A stretch of 64,000 nucleotides of DNA from Zonotrichia leucophrys gambelii (taxonomy: Eukaryota; Chordata; Aves; Passeriformes; Passerellidae), in NCBI RefSeq assembly GCF_028769735.1, contig NC_088177.1, forward strand, positions 11,224,599 to 11,288,598, read 5' to 3'. The notes beneath the pieces are model-generated. The model was not told the DNA's origin and did not search any database. It was given only the letters and a program-made list of their open reading frames with translations. Positions 26,001 through 38,110 of the stretch are shown here, piece by piece. The translations under genes and the position numbers were made by a program. How positions within the stretch are numbered: position 1 is the stretch's first letter; every line of letters starts with the position of its first letter.

Positions 26001-27777
26001 CCCTGCTAATTGAGTAGCAGATGCCAGTCTTCCTCAGCACATGTTGGGATGTAATGTAGCCCACAGCCATTAGATTTGCTTTGACTCCTTCAAACCACAC
26101 TGATTCAACACAGATTCTTCAGGCTGAGGCAGCACTAATGACTTGTCAGCATATGGGATAAAATGGATCATTAGATGGTCACTGATAGTTTCATTTTGGT
26201 TTTGTTGGGTTTTTTCCTTATTCTTCAGGAAATAGACCAGAAAATTGTAATTTTTTTTCATTTTGCCCAGGCTTTGTCTAAAAATAAGCCATAAATGTAG
26301 CATTGTATTTGGCTGTGTTATTATTTGAAGTGCAAAGGTCTGTGATTTATTCTTCTAGAGGGCAGCTTAGCCTTAGATTTTATTTAAATTAGGAGTGTAT
26401 CCCCTCCCTTCTAGTGAAATTTTCTAGTTTTCCAGACTTGCTTGGAATCTGTGTGATCTTTGCAACACTTCATTTATGAACAGTGATGTGACATAACAAG
26501 ATTAACACTCACCTTTCTGCAGCAAAGGCACCCCCTACCTTTCTCCCAAGACCCACAGGCTGCTCCTGGGTACAGCTATCACCTCATACTTGGAATTCTT
26601 TATTGATTGTGATGCATAGGCAGGCTGGAAAAAAAAAAAAAAAAGAGCAGGATTTACTTATTTTGTGGAGCATAATTTCTCATTCAATTAACATATGCAG
26701 AGTGAGATAGAGCATATATGTAAACTGATGGATAAAAGATAAAAACTACCCTTAAAGTTGGCAGATGGGGTTCATCTTTCACTGTGTTGGTTGTTTTAGT
26801 TTAACTTCACTTTTTCTGATCTGTGAGTGCTCTGAAGGGCCAAGGAAAACAAGTTGTGGTTGTCCAGCATGGAGCACCTGTGGGAGTCAGAGAGGGAGGT
26901 GAGAGGATGCTCTCCTTCATCCCTGTGTTGGACAAAGAATGGGAGCAAAGGGGGTTTGGGGACAGCAGCAGAAATGTGATACAGCAGAGACAGAACCACC
27001 TGGAGGGCAAGGAGAAGTCCTAATTCCTGCCGTTATTGCTGTCTCAGGAGTTTCATGGGCTAATTAAAACTGTATTTGTGCTACTGTAAATATGTTTTTT
27101 AGAAGTGATTTGTGCACACAGACTGTATGCACAAGGAGTAGGGGTGTGACTGTATTTTGAACTATGTGACATACTGTTAATCTGATATTGAGATGACAGT
27201 GGAATACAACTCTGGCTACAATTTTTTTTAATAGCTTGATTTGAGACATTTTTGATTTTTTTCTAATTCAAACCTAAAGGAGAGATGACATGAAAAAAAT
27301 GTTGAAGATACCATCTTTAGTTCATATTGTAAATATGCTTGATCCCATTTTGTTACCTGGACTTAAAAGCAGTTTAAGAACTCAGTGAAATTGCTTATAC
27401 AAAATTATGATGCTTTCTCTAATAGCTAAAAATCCCCATTTTCCCAGTTTCTTTTTCAAGATGAAATGTATGTTATACAGTGTAGAAAAAGAGGTTTCAA
27501 AGAAATGGGTGTGTTTCCTTCTGAATCTTAAAACTTCTTGGCCAGGTCTGTTTGCAGCTCTTAGCAAACACAGGAATCTTTTCCATAATATAAAATACAT
27601 ATATATATAATATATGTATATCTCAAGGTACTTTTGGTATCATGCATGTATTTGACTCAGCTCTTTCTTAAATTAATGTTTCTGGGCATAAACAAACTGG
27701 AGAGAAAGGAAAGTCCACTTCTGTTTGGGCACCTGAGGGAAGGAGAGGTTTGGCTTTGGTACTGCAGATGTTTTACA
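23048..27777. other. Non-coding stretch with minor simple repeats
   Basis: No gene was seen. An A-run lies at about 26629-26644. An alternating AT stretch at about 27595-27622 could form a cruciform. The rest is unique AT-rich sequence with short overlapping frames. Confidence 0.5.
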
Positions 27778-27811
27778 TTGTTTATTTATTTATATATTTA
27801 TTTATTTATTG
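27778..27811. repeat. (TTTA)n microsatellite
   Basis: This is a short TTTA tetranucleotide repeat interrupted by a TATATA segment. Confidence 0.9.
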
Positions 27812-29163
27812 TTACCTCTGCTTTCCCAGTGACTGGGATTTTCTGTAAATGTAGGTAAAACACTGACATCTAGTGCCTGGAACAAAGCAGCCAAACATGC
27901 TCTGAGACTGCAGCTTTGGAGCCCTCCTGGGCTAGGTTTAACTGCTCAATAACAGTATGGACTGCAGTATATTATGGGTATTATATTCATGTTTCTAAGT
28001 TGAGACTGGACACATTTGGGGCCATCTAGACTGACATGCTCTTGTGCCCTTGTTAATCATGCTTTTCTCCAGGAAACAGGAGGAAAAGTTGAGCTGAACA
28101 TCAGCTGAGAGAAACAACTCCTTCAAATGAACTGTCTCACCACAACTTTCAGTACTTGCCTATCTTCTCTGAAAAAAAGGCCTCCTGATCCCTTTTGGAG
28201 GTTTTTTGTCCTTTTTTTGTAGCAGTCTCATGCTGGTGGTCCAGAGGCAGCCTAGAGATCCCTGATGAGCCATCAGAGGTTTCCCTTCCTCAATTTCCAG
28301 CTGATGGACTCCTGCTGTCAGCAGAGCTGTAAAATGAGTTATTTACCTTATATGCCTTTATTATCATACAAGTCCTTAGAATTATTTACTTCCTTCTGCT
28401 TCTGATGACCTGTTTTAATACAACTTCCAGCAAATGCTTTCAAAGAATCTCAAAGATCCACAGTTTTCAAAGACAAAAATTTAAAGGAATTGGCAATTCT
28501 GGCAATAGGACTCTTCTCTCTGGCTTCATTCTTTAGGCTGCCCTTCAACACAAAAAAAAAACCCCCACCAACTAAACAAAAACCCCAAACCACAACAAAA
28601 AAAATAACCCTCTTAAATATGGTTATCCCTCTAGATTTGATAATTTTTCCCCCATTGCAAAGAAAGAAGTCAGCACACAGTCTGCTTAAAAATTATTCTT
28701 GCTAAGTGGATTTTTAAAACTTCTTACTCTCCCATTTCTAATGCTTCTTTTTGTTATCTTCTTAAACCAGGATTACCTACTGATTTTTAACTGGCATTTA
28801 AAATTATTATTATTATCTGTAGTAGTAGTTTCTAGGCCATTTTGAAGATGGCAGAAGAAAGCTCTGGTTTGCTTTGCTACCACTGCCCCCTCATGCCATT
28901 AACCCCAATTCATTTTTTTTCTAATGCTTAATCAGGTTTGGGGTTTTTTTCACTCATTCTGTAGGATGAGTAGTGCAGACATGCAAAGCTAGGGCTGCCA
29001 AGCTGGGTATTTTTTCTCCAAGGGGGAGCAAAAATGCAGTGAGTGCTGCAAGGCTCATTTCTGTAGATCAGGCTTTGCTGACTGGACCAAAACATATTTT
29101 CCTGCCCCAGATCATAAAGTGCTCAAAATTCACATTCAGACTGATAATGTACCAACTTAAATA
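27812..29163. other. Non-coding stretch
   Basis: No gene was seen. About 28545-28610 is an A/C-rich low-complexity patch. A short (ATT)n run lies near 28803. Nothing else is supported. Confidence 0.5.
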
Positions 29164-29648
29164 TCTTTAAACAAAGAAACAAAATATTTGTCAGGGATTT
29201 CCATGTGCAGAAATCAGTGAGGTAAATATTTCATTATAAGTCGTGTTATTTCTACAGGTGACTCTGATGTTTTCAGGTACAAAAATGAATGAAGCCAAGT
29301 TGGTTGTGGGGTAGATGCTTTCCTATGAGTGAGTGGGCTATTAAAAATTAAATGTCTTTAAACAAAGAAAAAGAAGCAAACAAAAACATTTGTTAGGAAT
29401 TTCCATGTGCAGAAACCAGTGAGGCAAATATTAATATTATTTCTAGGGCTGATTCTTATATATTCAGGTACAAAAATGAAGCCAAGTTGGTAGATACCTT
29501 TCTAAAAAAAAGGTTTAGCAGACTTCATAGATGCAAGACTACAAAGATCCTTCACTTTGCTCCTGCCACACTGTGCTGATGGGACAACAGAAGCAGAAAT
29601 GCCAGCCCATAGTACAGGCTGGGAGCCACAGTGAGTGGGCTATTAAAA
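29164..29648. repeat. Local tandem duplication, two unequal copies
   Basis: Copy 1 spans 29164-29354 and copy 2 spans 29355-29648. Both begin TCTTTAAACAAAGAAA and share ATTTCCATGTGCAGAAA, CAGGTACAAAAATGAA, GAAGCCAAGTTGGT and the closing GTGAGTGGGCTATTAAAA. Copy 2 carries about 110 extra bases (about 29503-29630) before the closing segment. So either copy 1 lost this stretch or copy 2 gained it. The copies have diverged moderately and encode nothing recognisable. Confidence 0.9.
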
Positions 29649-32600
29649 CATGTATATATACCAAGAGCTGGCTCTTCTTATTTCTCCAGAGGAGGTAGTT
29701 AAGCCTTTAAATCAGCTAAGAAACCAGCTCAACAGTGTGGAATAATTATAGGGCATTTCTTGCTCATTTTTATATAATCCATTAAGTATCTCCCAGATTT
29801 ATCTTCCTATCTCTCCTGTTATATGTCATTTGCAGTTTCTACTCTAAATAACTATATTTATGGGATTAGCCAGCAGACAGGCTGATGAGATTTGGTATCT
29901 GGGATCTAAACTCAGTATTTCTTTCAATCTACCATGAATAAACCTTTTTTTTTTTTTTTTTTTGCATCTGTTGTCTAAAATGAAAGTCTAAGTATGTTCT
30001 AGATACTTTTGCTTTATTCTGGCTACAGAAATATAGGAATTACTGAATGAAGCTCTATGCCAACCTGTCTTTTAGGAAACCTGAAATTATATCTGAGCTA
30101 TTAAAGTTTAATAGCTAGTGGGGGGAGAGAAGTAATTACTTCCCATAACATCTTTCTCTATCAAGAATTTCGTTGTAACATTGATGCAAAATTATTCCAC
30201 TGGCATTATAAACTGCCATGTAATGTCTGATAATGACACCTCTTACTACCACAGAGAAACCTTTGTTATGACTTAGATTACACATTCATATCCTGCACCA
30301 AATATGAGGATGAATAAAATGAAAGTAGATAGCTAATATATCAAGGTAGCATTTGAGCTGAGAGTTATAATTTTTTAAATACATATGTGAGAATGTGTAA
30401 TAAATTAGCCAGATTTTTGTGTCACCAAAAAGGTGCAAAATTCAATTGTCTGCATAGGTATTTTACACATTTCTCATCAATAGGAACAGTGTTAGCAAAG
30501 CTCAGTTTTCCTTTTGCCTTCACTGTTGCTTCTTTAGCGAATTTTTTTATATGGCTACTGGTGATTTTCCTTAAGCCATTTTTTAGACAGGACAGGAAAA
30601 GCCTGAATTTCATTTTGCCCTTCCTTTTTCAAGCTGATAGTTCCTCATTTGAAGTCTCCCTCCATCCTTTGCTTTTCCCCCTTTCTCATACCACAGTGTC
30701 ATTCCATAAAGCCTAGCCAGGCATGAGTAGGATGGCAGTGAAGAGGCTCCCAGAAATTAATTTGCTATTGGAAAATATGGGCTTTGTTCCCATTCCAAAG
30801 AAGGAATGTAGATTCCTTGAGATGCAAGATTTTATTTGCTACCTGTTCACTCTTTTGTTGAAAAGCCTGACTTGAACTTTCTGTAATTTAGTTGTGACTT
30901 TGTGCTTCCTTTTGTTTTAATCTTAAATATAGGATGTTGCAAAAATTTTGTAACATTGGGAAAGAGGATTTTATGTATGAAATTTCAGCTTTCTAATGAA
31001 AGAAATTATTTGGTATTTTTGAATAAGACTATGTTGTGACCTTTTTTGTCCCTTTGGACTTTTGATATATTTCTAGATGCTACATTTTTGGGATGGAGAG
31101 TTAATTTCTCACTTTTTCTGGTCATCCATGCTGTATGGGAGCTGAATTATTTTAAGGGAATTCAAACACATCACCTATAAATTCTTCAGATTTTCAGACT
31201 CAAAGCAGCTTTTTCTCTCTGTCAGCTACAGCCTGAACTGCTTTTTAAAAATTTCAATTAAAATTTAAATTTTTAATTTAATTTTTCTGATTTTTCTCAA
31301 TCATATTACAGCAAAGTTGTTTGCCTTGCCAAGAAGTTTCACTGATGCCCATCAGCAGGGCCGGGTTCCTAACACACATGGTGCTTCTGCTGATGGCATT
31401 TCAAGTGACCCTTGTAATCACTGAGCATCCACTGGCAGTCAAGTTTCAGCATTTAACTTTCACTTTGCTCATTTGGGGTCTTAATTGTGCTTTGAAACGT
31501 TTGATGGCTTGGCTGACCTTTCTCTGGGTTAAGTGAAGACTGAGATTTGTCTGCCAGGAGGGAGCTGCTGAGGAAACCTTGGAGTGCAGCACTTGATTGG
31601 TGTCACTGAGGCAGCGTGCTCTGGTATCTCCGGGGTTAGAAATGCCTCTGAACTTATGGACTTTAACTGGAGCTATAGAAAAAGGAAAACCTTGGGAATG
31701 CCAAGAATTTTACAAAGAGTAGGTGATGAGCATAAATTGAAGAGCCACTTAACATTAAATGCAGGGATTGTATGCTATAATCCCTTTTTGTAGTTCTAAA
31801 GCATTTCTAACCCTTCCTTTGCCCATGGGAGATCTCCCAGGGGAGCAGTGGATTTCCCTGCTAGTGGGAAACTCCAGCATTGCCATCTCCCCCAGGCTGC
31901 TTTCCTGCTGCCATGCAGCAAGGGCACCCCAGGAAGGACTGGGGCAGGACTGGATTTGGCTGAAAAACCCTCAGTTTGCAAATTCCCCCTCTCCTGACCC
32001 AAAGCTATTCTGGAGATCTGCAGAGATAAAAATTACTAAAACTAATTTTATCTTTTTTTCTTTAGGTCTTCATAGAGGGCCAGATGATGCCCAGAATGAG
32101 TGCAGATATTGCATCTGCAGACTTTCTGCTGCCCCTGTGAATGTTCCTTATTTTTGTGCTGGCCTTATGGCTCTGTGCTGACATTTGTTCTGGCAGTCCC
32201 TGTGGAACCTGGCACCGTGTCCTGCACCACCCACCTCTCATCTCTGTGTAATTAGCCTGAGAGCCACAGGGCAGGAGCCTTTCCTGGCTGTGTTTGTGCA
32301 GGAGGCCAAGGGCAATGCCAAACTCAGAAGGTGAGCAGTGGGGCAGGCAGGGGAGTTCAGGCAGAGGGATCATTTGGGGCAGTGTGACTGATGAAGGGGG
32401 GCTCATTTCAGGGGTCTGCAGTACCTATGTATCACACCCAAGAGACAAATCATCCTTTGGGGTGCTGCTCTTCAAACCTCCATTTTTGATGCAAAAAGGT
32501 GACTGAAAACAAGTCCTCTGCAGTAAGAATGCACAGCTCATACCAGGCTGCAGGTAAGTGTCCATATTCCCACTGTGAGTGCTCTCATTAGCAGGACCTG

Positions 32601-34379
32601 GGGGCTCTGAATCTGACCTTGGTGGGGAGGATACAGTGAGGAAGAAGATAAGGGCCAGTTTCTTTCCAGCCTGTGGGAAAGGGGAAAACCCTGTGGTGTT
32701 GGGAGTGACATTGACAGCCAGGGATGTGGCACATTTTGGCAGAGATTATGAAATCAACTACTTTAAACCTGGCACCTTATTTGGGGATGCCCAACAGTAC
32801 CACTCTCAGCACAGTATCCCCATGCATTTAAAGTCCTGTCCCCTTGGCTGATACCTTGTTAAATATCAGCCTCCTGCAATAATATTTTATCTTGTAATTA
32901 CAATCCCACAGCATGCAAAAGAAATACCAAGATGAATATAGTCGATTACCTTCCCTTCATCCTTCAGAGCATTGAGTTAACCCCCAACCACTGAATAATT
33001 GCACCTGCAAAATAGGTTTTATTGCAAGAAACAAGAGCAGGAGGACTCTGTAGCCAGCAGAGATCAGGACTGGTTGCCTCTGCAAAGCCATTTCAAGCCG
33101 CTTGGCTTGAGACTATGTCATTAGCTTGTGCCAGTGATTAATTTGAGAAGCATATATTCAGTAATGGACTATTCATTGTACAAAGTTTAGTCCATAATCT
33201 ATTTACTTACCACTGCCAGCACATCACACAGTAACATTGCAGCTAATATTGAACAGAACCCTGGGCAGTACAGTATCACCTTTTGATTTCTTCACTTATC
33301 ATTTATTTTCCTTACCAAGGATAAGTCCTGCAGACCTTGATGTCTCGGTAGTTTTTCCTGCTTTGCCAGGCCTTGGTCCTCAGCTCACTGGTGATGCTCA
33401 GTTAAGACATGGTTTAAGCACCATCCAGGGGGGACACTGAGGAGCAGGACAGTGATAGCACCCGAAGAGGAAAGGAACAGGGCTGGAGGCCACAAGTCTG
33501 CAACAGGAAGGTGAAAGTTGAGGGTCAGAGTTGTTCAGTGAGATGCAGATCAGGAGAAAACTGGAGTGGATAGACTGAAACTTTCTTGGTTACTGTTAGG
33601 TTGTCAGAATGTAAATGTAGCAAACACTTGTTGTATTTCCAGCTCAGGAGCATGAGCTGTGCAAGAGAAGTGGATGCATTGTCCGTTTTTAGTACATCTT
33701 GTGTTTTTGTAGGGGATGGAGTAAGGAGGGCAGATAAAAATGCTTTTGAGGTGCCCAGGGTGTGTGAATCCAGGAACTGCTTACATTTAACTGAAAATGC
33801 CAAGTTTGGTACAGGCACAGTTGATATGCCTGGGCCAGAGGGCATGTCAGCTTCTGGGGAAGAGGGAGGAGAAATGCTCTGGGGACCTCTCATCTCTTCT
33901 TAGTGCCGGACTGAAGGGACAGGGAGACCATTCTTCTTATTCCCTTCCATCCCAGCTGTCTGCTGCCTACACACCCTGAGCCACCCTCAAGGGCTTTGGG
34001 GCAGCACCCAGCTCAGCTTTTCCAAACTACCTTGTCATCCACGGAGGACCCCTGCTCTGGGCAACTATCTGCTTTACCTGGGCTTAAAGCCAGCCTGATG
34101 CTACCAATGGCAATTTTTCCATGTTGAGAAAGAAAACCATCTCTTTCCAGGTTGTGTGCCAAAGTCAAAACAAGGAGAACATGAGGTGTCATCAGCAGTC
34201 GATGTGGTGATGTGCTCTTCTGGGATTTTCACCTGGGTGTAAACCTGCTGTGAAGGTGGCTCGGTGTGGACGCAGGGTGTAGCCAGGGCTGGGTAATCAG
34301 CTCCCTGTCTGATTCCATGTCCTCCTGTGTCAGTGGTGAGAGACTCCAGGGTAGGAATCCACCCCACCTCCCCCAGTTC
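29649..34379. other. Non-coding stretch
   Basis: No gene was recognised. A T19 run lies at 29945-29963. About 33060-33230 is a unique block with AT-rich cores. A strong splice acceptor ending at 32065 and a donor at 32331 bracket a frame-disrupted 265-bp segment, reported separately. Otherwise the stretch is featureless. Confidence 0.45.
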
Positions 34380-34670
34380 CTGCGGGGCGCTGCTGGCCGG
34401 ATCCCTGCAGCGCTCTGCCCCCGTGGGACACGGGGCGCACCCGCAGCGATGGCAGAGCTGTAGCACGGTGGAACCGGGGGGTTTTTAGCAAGAATTGCGT
34501 GTGCGGCCCCGAGAACGCCGGGTTCTGGCAGCGGCGGAGCCGTGAGAGGGCGGTGTTGGATCGCGGCTGCGGCGGCCGCACGGCCCTGGCGGGACCGGAG
34601 CGTCTGCGCTGCTTTTGGGGAGTTCAGCCTTGGTGTTTGGCAGCAGAGATTCGTTGCAATAAAATCTCCT
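34380..34670. promoter_or_regulatory. Isolated CpG-rich block
   Basis: About 290 bp are rich in GC and CpG, including a GCGGCCGC site near 34573, within otherwise CpG-poor DNA. A GCAATAAAATC sequence at about 34655 follows, and then a poly(T) and pyrimidine tract. It may be an orphan CpG island (alternative or lncRNA promoter) or the GC-rich part of an old LTR ending in a polyadenylation signal. No flanking duplication or exon decides between these. Confidence 0.45.
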
Positions 34671-34683
34671 TTGCCCCTTTCTC

Positions 34684-35007
34684 CTTTTTTTTTTTTTTTT
34701 TTAAATTTTCCCTCTCGTCTCTTTCTTCGTCTCTTTCTTCGTCTCTTTCTTCGTCTCTTTCTTCGTCTCTTTCTTCTTCCTCCTCCTCCTCCTCTTCTTT
34801 CCTTTCTTCCTCTTCTTTCCTTTCTTCCTCTTCCTCCTCCTCCTCCTCTTCTTTCCTCTTCTTTCTTCCTCCTCCTCCTCTTCTTTCCTTTCTTCCTCTT
34901 CTTCCTCTTCTTCCTCCTCCTTTCCTTTCTTCCTCTTTTTTCCTTTCTTCCTCTTCCTCCTCCTCCTCTTCTTCTTTCCTTTCTTCCTCTTCTTCCTCCT
35001 CTTCCCT
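34684..35007. repeat. Pyrimidine-rich low-complexity tract
   Basis: A poly(T) run starts the tract. Five perfect tandem copies of GTCTCTTTCTTC follow (34717-34776), then a TCC/TTCC/TCTTCC mosaic. From 34766 to 35007 every base on the + strand is C or T (242 bp). Such tracts can form intramolecular triplex (H-DNA) and mutate by slippage. Long frames across it are Ser/Leu/Phe-rich on + and Lys/Arg/Glu-rich on -, and are composition artefacts. Confidence 0.95.
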
Positions 35008-36557
35008 GTTTCTCCTTTTCTTTTTGAGGTCTTTCCCAGACCTTCCAGCAGTTTATGGAGCACCCCAGCACTGGAGGGTGACTCTTTGCCAGTGAACATC
35101 CCTGCAATGGCAGGTGGGCAGCTGGCACAGCCAAGATTTCCCTGATGCCCCACCTGATGTGTTCCTGAGAGGACTCCCAGCCAAAGCTCAGCACCACGGC
35201 CACCTCTGCCATGTGCTCCCTGAGGAGACCCTCTGGATATCAAGCCCTGGAGGAGAGGTTACACCCCAGGTTTTCCCTGGCTTGAAGAGAATAAAAAGCC
35301 TCATCGCTGAAAGCAACCTAAACAGGTAAAAATGTGCCAGGTTATTTTGCTTTGCACAGTGCAAAGCTGCCCCTTTCCTGACACTGCTTTTATTTATCTC
35401 ATTTTTTGTGGTTGCAAATTATCCTCTTTCCCAGACCCCAAAACTTTCTCTAGATGCAAACTATTGCACCTGAGTGTGGTAGTGAGCTGCCTTCACCTTT
35501 ATCTGCTGCTGTGGGACAGATGGCTCCACGCTACAGCAGAGCACTCGCAGATTACTATCTTTCTTCTGTGAACATTTGCCTATCAGTGTAAGAGGCACCT
35601 GGAGATGAGAAAGCAGAGCTTCCACCTTTCTTCACCAGTTCAACAAGGAGATTGATTTTTCTTCTGCTATGCTAGCAAAGCCACAGGTTTGTTTTTGGTT
35701 CCTACTCTGTATGACAAAGATAGGAGTTGGGGGGAAGGAAGACAATTTTGAGGGACCAGCTCTGCCCCTTGCAGTTATTGAAGGGCTGCCTACCAAGGGG
35801 GCTGAAGGGAGAGGTCTTGCCAAGGCAGACAGTATGATCATCTCTCTGTCTCAGAATCAGTGGGTCATTAATGTTTGAGCCAGCCTCTTATTTCACTGCA
35901 ATTGTCTGCATTGTCAAGGCTTTTCTCAATACATCAAAAACCTGAAGGACTAAACAGCCCCAGCAATGGCTGGAACAGGAGTTATTCCTGATCTAAAGCA
36001 AACCCTGCTGCGGGTCTCTGTGATATTTGTGATGGTGGGCAAAACTAATGACCAACACAAGATGATTACTTTTCCCTTTGTGCTCAAGTTTTGAGAGGAT
36101 AAGGATTACCTGCAGGACTGAATCCTACTTTTGAGCTGATGGGTGCATTGCAGGCTCTGCTCCCTTTTCCCCCTCAGCTTCCTCCAAAAGAGGAGGAGAT
36201 GTGTGGGAGCCAAAAACCAGCCATTGGCAGCCCTGTGTTGTGTGAGATGTTTCATTGTCAAAGTTGGGGACATTTGTACCATCACCTTCCCCTGATGGCT
36301 CCCCAAGCCTTGCTCTGCCAATAGAGCTCAGCCCAGAGAGGTCATTAGGAAGACTAACATGGATACCTTGTAAAGATCAGGAGGCTGTTCTGCAGAAAGT
36401 CCCTTCCAACACTGAATTTTACAGTGGTCCAAGTGAGTGGCAGGTGCAGTTTGTTTTACCTGGTTGCTTTGATCTTTAAAGAGTCTTGTAAATACCTAGG
36501 AAAAAAACGTGGTTCAGTTGTTCTGCATAGAAAAAAAAACAACCCAAATTGCACAAT
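35008..36557. other. Non-coding stretch, nothing specific
   Basis: No gene or repeat was recognised downstream of the pyrimidine tract. Only short overlapping open frames are present. Confidence 0.5.
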
Positions 36558-36613
36558 GGAGGGAATATTTGTCAGGGATGCTAAAGGAGGGAATATTTGT
36601 CAGGGATGCTAAA
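36558..36613. repeat. Perfect 28-bp tandem duplication
   Basis: Two identical 28-bp units lie at 36558-36585 and 36586-36613. Each starts GGAGGGAATATTTG and ends GGGATGCTAAA. Perfect identity points to a recent event or an assembly artefact. Confidence 0.95.
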
Positions 36614-36759
36614 CTGGAGTTTCAGTGGGAGAGGGCCTAGCCTTGGACAGATTTTCCAGGTTAATTGAAAGGAATATGGTGATCTCTGAAATGCTACTTG
36701 CTCTACATGTTCATGGCTTTGTTAAGCATTGAGAAGTGCATATGAGCTAGTTTAATGGC

Positions 36760-37560
36760 TCTATCTTTTTATTGAAATCCGTCTTTGTTGGGTATCCTGG
36801 GGTTTACACTGCCTAACACCTTTCCTTAAGACATCTCTCAATCAACAGAGACAACTATGTTTACTGGGCAGCATTTTCCCCCTGCTTATCAGCACGTCAA
36901 GCAGTACCAAAGCACACAATCTCCTCCTGAATCCCACAGCAAATCATTCCTTTTTTTTAAACATCACCTACTGTCAGCAATGGTGTTGGAGATGGGTTAA
37001 GACAGTTGTGCTTCTGCTTCATACCTATGGAGAGAGGTGAGCTTAAAGCATCTACCTGAGAGGTGCCACCATTTAGGAGGGAGACCCTTCTCAGCACTGT
37101 TTTGCTGTTTGGGTTTTTTCCTTGCAGTTAACTGTAGATACAGTTGAAAACAAAAACAAAAAAAAAAACCCCAAAGCAGTGGGCAATTAACAAGTGGGTT
37201 TAATGTTGACAATGGCACTGTGCAGTGGGAGTGTGATCTGGTTAATGTTCCAGAGCAGAACAGCCCGTCAGCTCACATCCCTTTCCTTGGCAGCAGTGGC
37301 AACGCTTCCCCCAGAAGTTAAAGTCATGTGTCTCGTTTCTGAGAGAGGCTTATTCATAAAAAGGGAGGAAAAATTGATTGTCCGATCCACAGAAGGGAAA
37401 AAAACCACACAAGGGGATAAATTATGAGAATTAAGATGGGCAGATAGATTTTTACAGCTCATGTATGTAAAAATCTGTTCTTGGTAGACTTGAGCTGTGT
37501 CATTTTAGATGCATTTCTCCAACCCACGTAAATATTCCTGTCAAAAAATCAAATCTGGAA
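36760..37560. promoter_or_regulatory. Candidate conserved non-coding region
   Basis: Largely unique AT-rich sequence with dense transcription-factor-like cores (GGGCAATTAACAAG, GGTTAATGTTCC, GAGGCTTATTCATAAA, GGGATAAATTATGAG) and few stop-free runs. An A-rich patch at about 37150-37168 interrupts it. The call rests on composition only. Confidence 0.25.
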
Positions 37561-38074
37561 AAGAAGGAAATTTCATTTTTCATCAAAGCTCTACAGTGAT
37601 CTCGTTATTAAAAACAGAGGGAAAAGATATATCAGGAAGGCAAAGCAGTTGCAGCCACATAGTTGTTTTCAATAATCCAGTGAGTCACTACATAGAAGAG
37701 CCTTTCATTTCTCCCTGTGCTTCAGACAAAATTGTTTATTAAGATTTTGGTGCATTATTTAAAATTAAAAAAAAAAAGGAAATTGTACCTCTTTATTTTA
37801 AAGACTGTTGCAATAAAAATTCAGATTATTCAGATTTATCAAGTGCATTTTATAAGGCAGTAAGCACAGCAATTTTTTCCTCATACCACAAGATATTCCC
37901 TGGCTTTTCCATCTCATTCATAGTCATACATAAGGAAGCTGTTTACAAGGCATTGCTACAGGGAGAAAAAAATATTATAGAAATGAAAACTTGATCCAAC
38001 CAATGGCTGGATTTGTAATGAAAGACCTAAGTGGAAGGTAAACAGCAGCCTAATGTAACACTTTAAAAGCAAAT

Positions 38075-38110
38075 TATTATACATCACTTATTGAAAAGTG
38101 ATGTATAATA
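38075..38110. repeat. Perfect 15-bp inverted repeat (hairpin)
   Basis: The left arm TATTATACATCACTT (38075-38089) is the exact reverse complement of 38096-38110, with a 6-nt loop (ATTGAA). The element lies in AT-rich, non-repetitive DNA. It contains palindromically placed ATCACTT/AAGTGAT cores. Confidence 0.95.

Noticed and set aside
30387..30716. 109-codon frame with a hydrophobic stretch
   Set aside because: It has no recognisable domain, no splice context and an AT-rich Phe/Leu composition. The opposite strand is open too.
34701..35243. Long minus-strand frames rich in Lys, Arg and Glu, and plus-strand Ser/Leu/Phe frames
   Set aside because: They are translations of the homopyrimidine tract and would be open by composition alone. 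No splice or start context supports them.
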